A DNA stretch of 6,878 bases from Synergistaceae bacterium (GCA_031264605.1 JAISDQ010000238.1:1-6878); one strand, 5' to 3'. Positions 1 to 6,589 are shown, numbered from the stretch's first letter. Program-made: numbers and translations. The notes: generated from the letters alone by a model not told the origin.

Positions 1-936
1 ACCATAACCGCCACTGAGGACAGGACGCAGGTGGACGTCGAAAACACGGACAAAGTAGTGTTCGTGAACGGCGCGTCCGTGCCGGAGTTTAACAGGGCGG
101 TCGTCCTCGGCGGCGGGGAACCGGAGCTGAGCCCGCTGCCGCCGGAGGACCGGGAAAACGACGCGCTGTTCTCGTCGGGCGGCGGCTCGGACGCGGCCAA
201 TGGCGGCGGGGAGACGGAGCAAACGGACGCGGCCAATAACGGCGGAGAGACTGAGCAAGCGGACGCGGCCAATAACGGCGAGGAGACGGAGCAAGCGGAC
301 GCGCTGCTCGCGTCAGGCGGCGGGCTGGCGGAACAAGCCGCCCAGGACATGAAAATTCCCGTGGTTCCCGACCCTGTGGTTCCCGATCCTGCGGTTCCCG
401 ATCCTGTGCTTCCCGCTCCGGTACTTCCAAGGTACGCATACGCGTCCGGCACGATTAATTATGATTATGCTTATAATGATTCACAATTTGTCCAAAGAGC
501 AGTACTCTACGGCGTCAAATTCGGCTTCGACCTCAATCTCGAAACTGGCGCAATCTCCGGCGCGGAGATCGGTGCGGAAGGCGGTTTCACAGCTACGGGT
601 GGCGACTATTCTTATAACATGCATTTCTACGACGGAAAAGGAACGGCAGGCGCGGGAGGTTTCAGAGTGGAAGATTTTGACGGAACCCTCACGGCGACTT
701 GGCCCGACTCAATAGCTGGCGCACCAACGCTTACCTTTGTCGACGATGGTTCGTATATCATCGGTGGCGCGGACCTGCTGAGATTGAGCGCGGGAGGCGG
801 AGGCGGATTCGCGGTCGAAGAGGCCGCGATTAAAGTTAAAAACGTGGATACGTCTGATGATTCTCTTCGTTTCCCAATCGACCTCGCAATTGTTCCAGGT
901 GGATTAGCCGGCCCAAGCGGGGGGACTATCGACTAA
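1..936 (+). CDS. Probable FecR-domain envelope protein, 5'-truncated, with repeat linker and beta-rich C-terminal domain
   Basis: The reading frame is open from base 1, so the GTG at 31 is most likely an internal valine and the gene starts before the window; 311 residues are visible. Residues 1-30 (TITATEDRTQVDVEN, then KVVFVNG) look like the last beta-strands of a FecR domain, but the body of that domain is outside the window. Then come an acidic Gly/Pro-rich stretch, three 12-residue repeats (64-99), four VVPDP-like pentapeptides (121-140), and a C-terminal domain (about 145-300) rich in Gly, Tyr, Phe and alternating hydrophobics, as expected of a beta-sandwich or small barrel. No cysteines or membrane segments are visible. 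The flexible Pro-rich stalk suggests a periplasmic or surface protein. A Slam-like barrel gene starts 47 bp downstream, so the protein may be its client (inference). The C-terminal part is locally more AT-rich than its neighbours. Confidence 0.75.
   Translation, partial: TITATEDRTQVDVENTDKVVFVNGASVPEFNRAVVLGGGEPELSPLPPEDRENDALFSSGGGSDAANGGGETEQTDAANNGGETEQADAANNGEETEQADALLASGGGLAEQAAQDMKIPVVPDPVVPDPAVPDPVLPAPVLPRYAYASGTINYDYAYNDSQFVQRAVLYGVKFGFDLNLETGAISGAEIGAEGGFTATGGDYSYNMHFYDGKGTAGAGGFRVEDFDGTLTATWPDSIAGAPTLTFVDDGSYIIGGADLLRLSAGGGGGFAVEEAAIKVKNVDTSDDSLRFPIDLAIVPGGLAGPSGGTID
190..297 (+). repeat. Three in-frame 36-bp tandem repeats (12-residue units)
   Basis: Units lie at 190-225, 226-261 and 262-297, each beginning GACGCGGCCAAT and encoding DAANxGxETEQx. 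Units 1 and 2 match at 31 of 36 bases, units 2 and 3 at 33 of 36. The number of bases per unit is a multiple of three, so gain or loss of a unit leaves the frame intact. Near-copies of a 27-bp stretch flank the array (160-186 and 298-324). The encoded peptide is acidic and probably disordered, serving as linker or stalk. Confidence 0.95.
361..420 (+). repeat. Four in-frame 15-bp repeats encoding VVPDP-type pentapeptides
   Basis: Units at 361-375, 376-390, 391-405 and 406-420 encode VVPDP, VVPDP, AVPDP and VLPAP, and a partial unit (VLP) follows at 421-429. Proline at every second or third position should give an extended, stiff linker between the acidic repeats and the beta-rich C-terminal domain. 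Confidence 0.93.
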
Positions 937-946
937 ATACAATTCA

Positions 947-967
947 CGGCTGATTTGCCGGTTTTTT
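947..967 (+). terminator. Weak hairpin plus T-tract between the first two genes
   Basis: CGGC (947-950) can pair with GCCG (957-960) over a 6-nt loop, followed after one base by six Ts (962-967). The stem is only 4 bp, so this is at best a leaky attenuator that would lower transcription of the barrel gene relative to the upstream gene. It may also be chance, since the T-tract sits directly before the Shine-Dalgarno sequence. Confidence 0.25.
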
Positions 968-972
968 GGAGG
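968..972 (+). promoter_or_regulatory. Shine-Dalgarno GGAGG that sets the barrel gene start at ATG 984
   Basis: GGAGG lies 11 nt before the ATG at 984. The longer reading frame could begin at TTG 966, but that codon overlaps the GGAGG itself and would put non-hydrophobic residues before an otherwise well-formed signal peptide. ATG 984 gives MKRYITAALLIT, a normal signal-peptide start. The spacing is slightly long. Confidence 0.7.
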
Positions 973-983
973 CGGTATACGGT

Positions 984-2282
984 ATGAAAAGGTACATAAC
1001 GGCCGCGCTGCTTATAACGCTGTTCGTTCTGGCCGCGCGCGCGGGCGCGGACGGAGTTTCCCCGGACGGCGCGGCGGCTCTCCTCGCGTCCGGCAAGGCC
1101 GATGAAGCCTTTCGCGCGTATATGGCGCTGCTGCGCGAAGACCCGGAAAACTACGCCGTCAATCTCGGGCTCGCGCGCGCCGCTGTCGCGTCGAACCGCC
1201 CGCATCACGCGATAATGGCTTACGACCGCCTGCTCGCGAAATATCCGAACGACGGCTCCCTCTGGCGGGGAATGGCGGACGCGTATACCGCCGCCGGCGA
1301 CGGAGAGCGGGCGGAAATGTGCCTCGCGCGGGCAGAAAACATTTCCGGCGGAACGCCGGGAACGGGAGCAATGAGGCGGAGCGCGCCGCGCTTCCGCAAA
1401 ACCGCGCGCCTGAGAGCCGGAGTTTACTTCGACAGCAACGCGAACCAGTGGCCCGAATCGAACGAAACCCGAGCGTGGAACAACATGACGATCCGCCTGG
1501 GGAACTCCGACGAATTGGATACGGCTGGCCTGTACCTCGGCGGGCGGCTCGACGCGGCGTACAGATTGTCGGAGAGCGGGACGTGGTACGCGACGGGCGG
1601 AATCGCGGCCAGCCTTCGCTACGGTTTCGACGGCGGGCTTCGTGAGATAAACAGGGTATATTCGCAGTGGTACAAGATTTATGGCGGACTTCGGCACGCG
1701 GACGGCGTAAATTTTTTCGACCTCGCCCTCTCGGCCGAGATATTCGACTACGATTTTTACGATACGGTCTACTCGTACGGGGCGGAAGCGGTTTTTCTGC
1801 GCGCCGTCACCCCGCGCTTCCATCTCATAACGAGGGCGGGGATGTCGAACAGGCGGTATGCGCGCAGTATGCCGCAGACGGGGAATTACGGATACGCCGG
1901 GCAGTATTTGCGCTTCATCTTCGGCGAAAACGGGCATGAATTTACGCTTGGCGCGCGTTACATAGACGCCGCCGCCGGTTCTGACAGGCATTCGTATTCG
2001 GGGCCGGAGTATTCGGCGTTTTTCAATTTCAAAATAGGCGAGAATCTCGAAATTTCGCCGGGAGTCATTTACGCCGAGGAGCGTTACGACGCGCCGGGTA
2101 TGCTGTGGGAGAGCCATAACCGAGGCGACAAGCGCGTTTCTTACAACGTCGGCGTCACGCGCCGTCTGAGCGAAACGGCCAGCGCCGAGTTCATGTACCA
2201 GTATATGGACGTCTCGTCCGATTCCGCTTTTTCCTCTTACGACCGCCATAACGCGAGCCTGGGGCTTGTATGGACGTTTTGA
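984..2282 (+). CDS. Slam/DUF560-like outer-membrane protein: signal peptide, TPR repeats, C-terminal beta-barrel
   Basis: This is a 432-residue protein. Residues 1-22 form a Sec signal peptide (Lys-Arg, hydrophobic core, then AARAGA with probable cleavage near 20-22). Residues about 27-120 are helical TPR-like repeats (for example ASGKADEAFRAYMALLREDP). After a basic linker, residues about 140-432 are amphipathic beta-strands with many Tyr/Trp/Phe and short polar loops, ending LGLVWTF, the aromatic C-terminus recognised by the BAM machinery. The strand at 144-157 contains YFDSNANQWP, close to the YDSNVN-type motif common where TPR regions join barrels in this family. Established knowledge: characterised Slam proteins move lipoproteins to the cell surface and share this TPR-plus-barrel plan; this one is somewhat shorter. 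The substrate is unknown, and the upstream repeat protein is the obvious candidate (inference). Alternative: another TPR-porin of general export function. The last 13 bp overlap the phosphatase gene. Confidence 0.85.
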   Translation: MKRYITAALLITLFVLAARAGADGVSPDGAAALLASGKADEAFRAYMALLREDPENYAVNLGLARAAVASNRPHHAIMAYDRLLAKYPNDGSLWRGMADAYTAAGDGERAEMCLARAENISGGTPGTGAMRRSAPRFRKTARLRAGVYFDSNANQWPESNETRAWNNMTIRLGNSDELDTAGLYLGGRLDAAYRLSESGTWYATGGIAASLRYGFDGGLREINRVYSQWYKIYGGLRHADGVNFFDLALSAEIFDYDFYDTVYSYGAEAVFLRAVTPRFHLITRAGMSNRRYARSMPQTGNYGYAGQYLRFIFGENGHEFTLGARYIDAAAGSDRHSYSGPEYSAFFNFKIGENLEISPGVIYAEERYDAPGMLWESHNRGDKRVSYNVGVTRRLSETASAEFMYQYMDVSSDSAFSSYDRHNASLGLVWTF

Positions 2283-4423
2283 CGAAAATCCGGCGCTGGG
2301 TTGCCGCGTGTAAGGGCGTATGCGCCTCGCCGGATGTGCTGTTGAGGCTCGCCGCCGGGTTCGCGGCCGTTATGGCGGCGGCCGCGCTTTACGCGTCCTC
2401 CCCGCTGATTTTGACGAGGCTGGAACTCTCAGTATACGACATGATGCTGCCGCTCAGGGCGGCGGAAAACCCCTCATACGCGCCCGTGATAATAGATATC
2501 GACGAACGTTCGCTCGAAGCGGTGGGGCAATGGCCGTGGCCGCGCTTTCTCATCGCCGACCTCGCCGCCGCGCTCGATCGGGGAGGCGCGGCGGCCATAG
2601 CGTTCGACGCGCTCTTTTCCGAGCGCGACAACTCTTCCCCTGACGAAATCGCCGAATATCTCCGTAGCGAAAAAAACGTGAGCGTCACTTTCGAGGGATT
2701 GCCCGATGAACTGTCAGACTATGACAAACTGATGGCCGAAGCGCTCGAAAACGCTCCGGCGGTATTGGCGGTGTTCGGGAGCGACGAGGGCAACGTGGAA
2801 ACCTCCGGCGTACCGGACGCGGCGAACGTAATGGAACGCGCTTCCAAAGGGGCGGCCCCTTACGAAGCCAGGCTTTACAGAACGAGCGGCGGCGTGTTCC
2901 CTCTGCCGGAATTCCGCGCGGTTCAAATGGGAACGATAAACGTCGAACCCGAGCGCGACGGCATAATCAGAAAAGCCAGCATGGTGATTTCGATCGGCGG
3001 CAAAATTTATCCGAACCTGTCTTTGGCGGCGCTGATGACGGCGCTGGGGACGAAAAACCTGATACTCGGCTCGGGCCCCGACGGTCTCGAATACGTCCGG
3101 GCAGGCGATTTTACCATCCCGGTCGCCCCCGACGGTACGCTGCGCGTCCCTTACATCGGCCCGGCGCGTACTTACGAATATATAAGCGCGGTCGACGCGC
3201 TCCGCGGAAATATCCCCAAAGACCGCCTCGAAGGCAGAATCGCGTTCGTGGGATCTTCCGCCCGCGGTCTCGCCGACCTTCACCCCACGCCGTACGACCC
3301 GCTCTGCCCCGGAGTGGAAAATCACGCGGCCGTCATCGACGCGGTACTGACCGAAAACTGGATAACGGAACCGCTTGGCGCCGGCATGATCCAATATGCC
3401 ATCATCCTGTCCGTCGCTTTCGTTTCCGCCGTTATGTTCGGTTTCGCGCGGCCCAGAGTGTATGTCCCGCTCGCCGCGGTTCTCGCGGGGGGTATTGCCG
3501 GCGCGTCGGCCTGGTGTTTTTCCGCCGGGGTTTATATCACGCCCGTTTACGCGCTCGTTTCGGAGGCGCTGTCTTCGGTCTGCCTGATGTTCGTGCGCTT
3601 TTTGCAGGAAGAACGCGGCAGGATACGCGTCGCGTCGCGGCTTGCCCTGGAAATGGAGAGGCGCGAGCGGGCGCAGGCGGATTTGAACACCGCCCGCAAC
3701 ATACAGGCGAGCGCGCTCACGAGAGTTTTCCCCCCGTTCGGGGTTTTCGGCGAAATGGAGGCTTTCGCGGAAATGCGGCCGGCGAAAGACGTCGGCGGCG
3801 ACTTCTACGACTGTTTCGCGATCGACGATAACCGTCTCGCCGTCCTGATAGCCGACGTTTCCGGCAAGGGCGTGCCGGCGGCGCTCTTTATGATGAAGGC
3901 GCAGTCCGTAATCAGGAACGAAACTTTTTCGGCGGCGGGAACGTCCGCCGGGGCCATACTCGCGGCGGCGAACGGCGAACTGTGCCGCGGCAACGACGCC
4001 AGCATGTTTGTAACCGTGTTTATGGCGATATACGACAAAAAGAACGGGAAACTGGAATTCGCGAACGCGGGTCACAATCCGCCGGTCGTGGCGAGAGGAC
4101 GCAAGGCCCGCTGGCTCGATTCGGAGCGCAATTTCGTGCTGGGCGCGTTCGAGGGGATGGATTTCCCGTCTCAGAGCGTTTCATTTGGGGAGGGCGACGC
4201 GCTGGTTTTATATACCGACGGCGTGACGGAGAGCATGAACGAGAGCGGAGAGCTTTTCGGCGACGGCAGGCTCATCGATCTCGCGGAGCGGATATTTGAA
4301 ACCGACAGGCCGGCGCGCGAAATAGTCGCCGCAATAGACTCCGAAGTCGCGTCGTTCGCCGGAAACGCGCGGCAGTCGGACGACGTTACCGTACTTGTCC
4401 TGAAGAAAACGCGAAAATCCTGA
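2270..4423 (+). CDS. CHASE2 sensor fused to a SpoIIE/RsbU-type PP2C serine phosphatase
   Basis: This is a 717-residue membrane receptor. One transmembrane helix (about 24-46) precedes an extracytoplasmic CHASE2 domain (about 48-365) with characteristic VIIDIDERSLEAVGQWPWPR (73-92), AFDALFSE (111-118) and IAFVGSSARGLADLHPTP (324-341) motifs. Three more helices follow (about 371-391, 397-418, 421-444), then a charged helical linker (446-485) that can carry the signal. The cytoplasmic PP2C domain (about 495-713) keeps its metal-binding aspartates: GGDFYD (509-514), ADVSGKG (528-534), YTDG (648-651) and SDDVTVLVL (703-711). It should therefore be an active phosphatase, in known systems acting on phosphorylated STAS proteins. 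CHASE2 is better known fused to cyclases, kinases or GGDEF domains; the ligand is unknown. The start overlaps the barrel gene's end by 13 bp and has only a weak GGGG ribosome site, implying translational coupling. No STAS gene is adjacent. Confidence 0.95.
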   Translation: MDVLTKIRRWVAACKGVCASPDVLLRLAAGFAAVMAAAALYASSPLILTRLELSVYDMMLPLRAAENPSYAPVIIDIDERSLEAVGQWPWPRFLIADLAAALDRGGAAAIAFDALFSERDNSSPDEIAEYLRSEKNVSVTFEGLPDELSDYDKLMAEALENAPAVLAVFGSDEGNVETSGVPDAANVMERASKGAAPYEARLYRTSGGVFPLPEFRAVQMGTINVEPERDGIIRKASMVISIGGKIYPNLSLAALMTALGTKNLILGSGPDGLEYVRAGDFTIPVAPDGTLRVPYIGPARTYEYISAVDALRGNIPKDRLEGRIAFVGSSARGLADLHPTPYDPLCPGVENHAAVIDAVLTENWITEPLGAGMIQYAIILSVAFVSAVMFGFARPRVYVPLAAVLAGGIAGASAWCFSAGVYITPVYALVSEALSSVCLMFVRFLQEERGRIRVASRLALEMERRERAQADLNTARNIQASALTRVFPPFGVFGEMEAFAEMRPAKDVGGDFYDCFAIDDNRLAVLIADVSGKGVPAALFMMKAQSVIRNETFSAAGTSAGAILAAANGELCRGNDASMFVTVFMAIYDKKNGKLEFANAGHNPPVVARGRKARWLDSERNFVLGAFEGMDFPSQSVSFGEGDALVLYTDGVTESMNESGELFGDGRLIDLAERIFETDRPAREIVAAIDSEVASFAGNARQSDDVTVLVLKKTRKS

Positions 4424-4433
4424 ATCGTCAGGA
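4414..4433 (-). terminator. Possible intrinsic terminator for the minus-strand operon, overlapping the phosphatase stop codon
   Basis: TCCTGA (4418-4423) and TCAGGA (4428-4433) form a perfect 6-bp stem with a 4-nt ATCG loop. Read on the minus strand, just after the kinase stop codon, the hairpin is followed by TTTT (4417-4414) and then TTTTC a few bases on. On the plus strand no T-tract follows, so it would act mainly on minus-strand transcription. The stem is short, so strength is uncertain. One arm contains the TGA stop of the convergent phosphatase gene. Confidence 0.4.
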
Positions 4434-4440
4434 GCGAGCG

Positions 4441-4869
4441 CTATTCCCCAAGACGTTTTTTTACGGTGAGGACGTTTTTATCCCCGGCCCTTTCGTATAA
4501 AATTTCGTCGGCCATGCAGCGTATCATGTGAATGCCGAGCCCGCCGATTTCCCTTTCCCCGGCGGAGAGTTCTATATCGGGAGAGGGGGCGGAAGTCGGG
4601 TCGAAGGGAAATCCAGAGTCGATAAACGTCATGGAAACAACGCCGTTTTCCACTCCGATTTCGAGCGTCACCGGGTTTTCTTCAGCGCCGCCGCGGGAGT
4701 AGCTGGTGATGTTGGTGAATACCTCGTCGGCGATCAGTTTCAGCGCCGTAACGTCGCCGTCGTTTCCTCCGCCGCGCGGGACAGTTTCGGAGATAAACCC
4801 GTAGACCGAGGATATGCTGCTCGCTTCGCCTGTAAACGACCTTGAAACCGCGCCGGTACCGTTCGCCAT
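4441..4869 (-). CDS. RsbW-like anti-sigma serine kinase (HATPase_c_2 / GHKL fold)
   Basis: This is a 142-residue soluble protein of about the usual length for RsbW/SpoIIAB-type kinases. The GHKL ATP-binding boxes are visible: N-box LKLIADEVFTNITSYS (43-58) with Glu49 and Asn53, G1 box FIDSGFPFDP (82-91) with Asp84 and Gly86, and G2 box GGLGIHMIRCMAD (109-121). The final strand (NVLTVKKRL) is also typical. Such proteins phosphorylate a STAS-domain antagonist and may hold a sigma factor or other partner. GGGAG (4878-4882) lies 8 nt before the ATG. It follows the exported-protein gene by 21 bp, so the two are probably co-transcribed. It faces the SpoIIE-type phosphatase gene tail to tail, 17 bp between stop codons, making the two likely opposing enzymes in one partner-switching circuit (inference). 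A role without a sigma factor, as in some envelope or biofilm switches, is equally possible. Confidence 0.9.
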   Translation of the reverse strand: MANGTGAVSRSFTGEASSISSVYGFISETVPRGGGNDGDVTALKLIADEVFTNITSYSRGGAEENPVTLEIGVENGVVSMTFIDSGFPFDPTSAPSPDIELSAGEREIGGLGIHMIRCMADEILYERAGDKNVLTVKKRLGE

Positions 4870-4890
4870 CGGATATTCTCCCGTCCCCGT

Positions 4891-6462
4891 TTATTCCGCC
4901 CGCTCGGCGTTTTGCCGGAAAAACGCGTTCGCTTCCGTCATTCCGTCGGCCGACTGCGTAACCGTCAGGCTGTCTATTTTGTCTATCCATGATAGTACGT
5001 TATCCGCGCCTCGTTTTGCGGCCTCGGATTTCAAATTTTCACGTATGGAGGAGCCCCCGCCCGGAAGCCGGACTCCGAAAAACACATTCGACACGCGGAA
5101 CGCGAACGGATTTCCGGGCGGCGTCAGCGCGATTATATCCGGCGGAGCTTCCCGGCGCCGCGTGAGTTCAGCGGAGTTTCCGAAGAACAGCGCCGCTTCG
5201 CCGCGCCGCGTCACGAGACTCGCTTCGAGGTTTTGCGGCAGCGGAACGGCGTATGCCGCGTCCCAGCCGTCCGGCACGGCGCGCGGGGTAAAGAACATTC
5301 CCGCGAGGGCGAACAGCTCCGCAAGCGCGTCCTCCGCGCCGGACGTTATCGAAACGTAAGCGGCGCGCAAATTCTCCCCCTCAGAGTTCACCGCCATGGT
5401 TATCCGGCAGTCGCGCAGAACGGCTTCGAGCCGTCCGCGCAGAGCCGGAATCAGTGAAGGCGCGTATTTTTCGGCCATATATTTTACAGGGTCGTCATTG
5501 CCGGGCAGCGCCGCGCGAATGAAAAAAGCGGGATCCGCGGCGAGGAACAGCACGGTTTCGCCGGTCCCGTATATCGAAGACGCGGAAACGGAATCCCCGC
5601 TCGAAGAACGGGACGCCCTGAGGTTTTTCGCGTCGGTGAAAAACCGGAATCCAAAATGGCTGCCGTCACGGTTCCACGACGCTTCGGCCTCGGTAAACGC
5701 CGCGTCCCCGGCGGATAGAGGTTCCGGCGTCACGAGCCGTATACAGTTTTCGCCTTCCGTACGGAAATTTATTTTCAGTCTTTTGTCCGGCTCTGAAACG
5801 GCCTCTTTCATTTGTTCCAGAGATTCTTCGCCGTCCGAGAGGTAAACCACGCTTAAATCGCCGAAGCGCTCGCGCGAGATCAGGAACGAATCCAAATAAT
5901 CGCCGCTGCTCACCGCTTGGACCGCCCACCGGTTTTCGTCTTGCGCGACGGCGCGGTATTTCCCGCCCAACATGGAGCGCTCAAATCCGCTGGATATGAG
6001 CGCGTCGAGTTTTTCGTTCCGGGCGGCTACGGAAGCGAATAAATTTTCACGTCCGTCTTCGCCGGTCGCGGCGTATATCGCTATGTTTTCCGACGAATCG
6101 AGCAGGGTTTTGAGCGAGCGCATGACGTCTATAGCGTCAGTGAGGTCGGCGGAGGTGAGTTTTCCCGTGATAGGCGGGTAATCATCGGGCACGAACCCAT
6201 CGCCTAAACTCTCTATCCATGAAATCCCGCCGGCGAGGGTTTCCATATCCGAAACGCGCATGAAAAAATACGCCGCGCCGGGTTCTCCGCCAGGCATCGA
6301 ATCGGCGGCGGAAGGGATGGTTTGCTCGCGTATTGTCACGGCAGCCGGGCTTTGCTGGAAAAACGCCGGAACAGCCGCGAATTTCAATATGGCGTAAGTT
6401 CCGGAGGCGATTAAAATGAATACCGCCGCAACGCCGACTGATCGCCTTATCAACGACAACAC
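4891..6462 (-). CDS. Membrane-anchored exported protein of unknown function
   Basis: This is a 523-residue protein (520 if the TTG at 6453 is the start). One hydrophobic segment near the N-terminus (about 9-27, VGVAAVFILIASGTYAIL) follows two arginines, suggesting a signal anchor with the rest outside the cytoplasm. No lipobox cysteine is seen, and only one cysteine pair candidate exists (in ENCIRL and RDCRIT). The body alternates beta-strands and helices without a motif I can name firmly. The start of the mature part (GAAYFFMRVSDMETLAGGISWIESLG) and the closing strands (IDSLTVTQSADG) are weakly reminiscent of DUF3352-type periplasmic proteins, an unverified resemblance. It has its own promoter and leader upstream and is followed after 21 bp by the RsbW-like kinase gene, so it may share or sense the same envelope condition (inference). 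Confidence 0.8.
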   Translation of the reverse strand: MLSLIRRSVGVAAVFILIASGTYAILKFAAVPAFFQQSPAAVTIREQTIPSAADSMPGGEPGAAYFFMRVSDMETLAGGISWIESLGDGFVPDDYPPITGKLTSADLTDAIDVMRSLKTLLDSSENIAIYAATGEDGRENLFASVAARNEKLDALISSGFERSMLGGKYRAVAQDENRWAVQAVSSGDYLDSFLISRERFGDLSVVYLSDGEESLEQMKEAVSEPDKRLKINFRTEGENCIRLVTPEPLSAGDAAFTEAEASWNRDGSHFGFRFFTDAKNLRASRSSSGDSVSASSIYGTGETVLFLAADPAFFIRAALPGNDDPVKYMAEKYAPSLIPALRGRLEAVLRDCRITMAVNSEGENLRAAYVSITSGAEDALAELFALAGMFFTPRAVPDGWDAAYAVPLPQNLEASLVTRRGEAALFFGNSAELTRRREAPPDIIALTPPGNPFAFRVSNVFFGVRLPGGGSSIRENLKSEAAKRGADNVLSWIDKIDSLTVTQSADGMTEANAFFRQNAERAE

Positions 6463-6465
6463 CTC
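6460..6465 (-). promoter_or_regulatory. Shine-Dalgarno GAGGTG overlapping the GTG start candidate of the exported protein
   Basis: On the minus strand AAGAGGTG runs into the reading frame. The longest frame begins at the GTG (6462-6460), which is part of this strong anti-16S match. The TTG at 6453-6451 lies 6 nt beyond GAGGTG and would start the protein MIRRSVGVAAVF, a better signal-anchor start. The true start may therefore be 6453 rather than 6462. Confidence 0.5.
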
Positions 6466-6490
6466 TTAAGTTCTACGATTCGAATATAAC

Positions 6491-6534
6491 TTCACAATAA
6501 CGCTTACCGCGCGCCGGAGTCCGCGGTACGTGAA
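6491..6534 (-). promoter_or_regulatory. Hairpin in the 5' leader of the exported-protein/kinase operon
   Basis: TACCGCG (6505-6511) and CGCGGTA (6522-6528) form a perfect 7-bp stem with a 10-nt loop. Outside it, TTCAC (6491-6495) and GTGAA (6530-6534) can form a second 5-bp stem, separated by an asymmetric internal loop of 9 and 1 bases. The structure lies between the predicted promoter and the ribosome site, ending about 25 nt before the latter. No T-tract follows, so it is not an ordinary terminator. It could be a protein operator or an RNA control element; it matches no riboswitch I know. Confidence 0.4.
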
Positions 6535-6561
6535 TCAGCGCGTCAATTTTCGTTTGTTACT

Positions 6562-6589
6562 ATAATACTCTCTCACGCGGAATTTTCAA
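6562..6589 (-). promoter_or_regulatory. Sigma70-type promoter for the exported-protein/kinase operon
   Basis: On the minus strand TTGAAA (-35, 6589-6584; 5 of 6 to consensus) and TATTAT (-10, 6567-6562; 5 of 6) are separated by 16 bp. Transcription would start near 6555, giving a leader of about 90 nt. The region is locally AT-rich in GC-rich surroundings, and it lies in the only sizeable gap between minus-strand genes. Confidence 0.65.

Noticed and set aside
31..33. GTG at 31 as the start of the first gene
   Set aside because: The frame is open to base 1, there is no good ribosome site before it, and the residues upstream continue the beta-strand pattern.
190..297. 36-bp repeats as a CRISPR array
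   Set aside because: Units are directly adjacent without spacers, imperfect, and in frame within a coding region.
938..943. TACAAT as a -10 box for the barrel gene
   Set aside because: No acceptable -35 hexamer at 15-19 bp upstream, and the gene lies only 47 bp after its neighbour; read-through is more likely.
933..2249. 438-codon open frame on the minus strand opposite the barrel gene
   Set aside because: Very Arg/Val-rich product with no signal peptide or motif; the plus-strand frame encodes a coherent signal peptide, TPR and barrel. A typical shadow of GC-rich coding DNA.
2714..4075. 453-codon open frame on the minus strand opposite the phosphatase gene
   Set aside because: Arg/His-rich, no recognisable domain; the plus strand has complete CHASE2 and PP2C motifs.
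4441..6462. Exported protein plus small kinase as a toxin-antitoxin or defence pair
   Set aside because: The small gene has clear GHKL kinase boxes and the large one a signal anchor with no toxin or nuclease motif.
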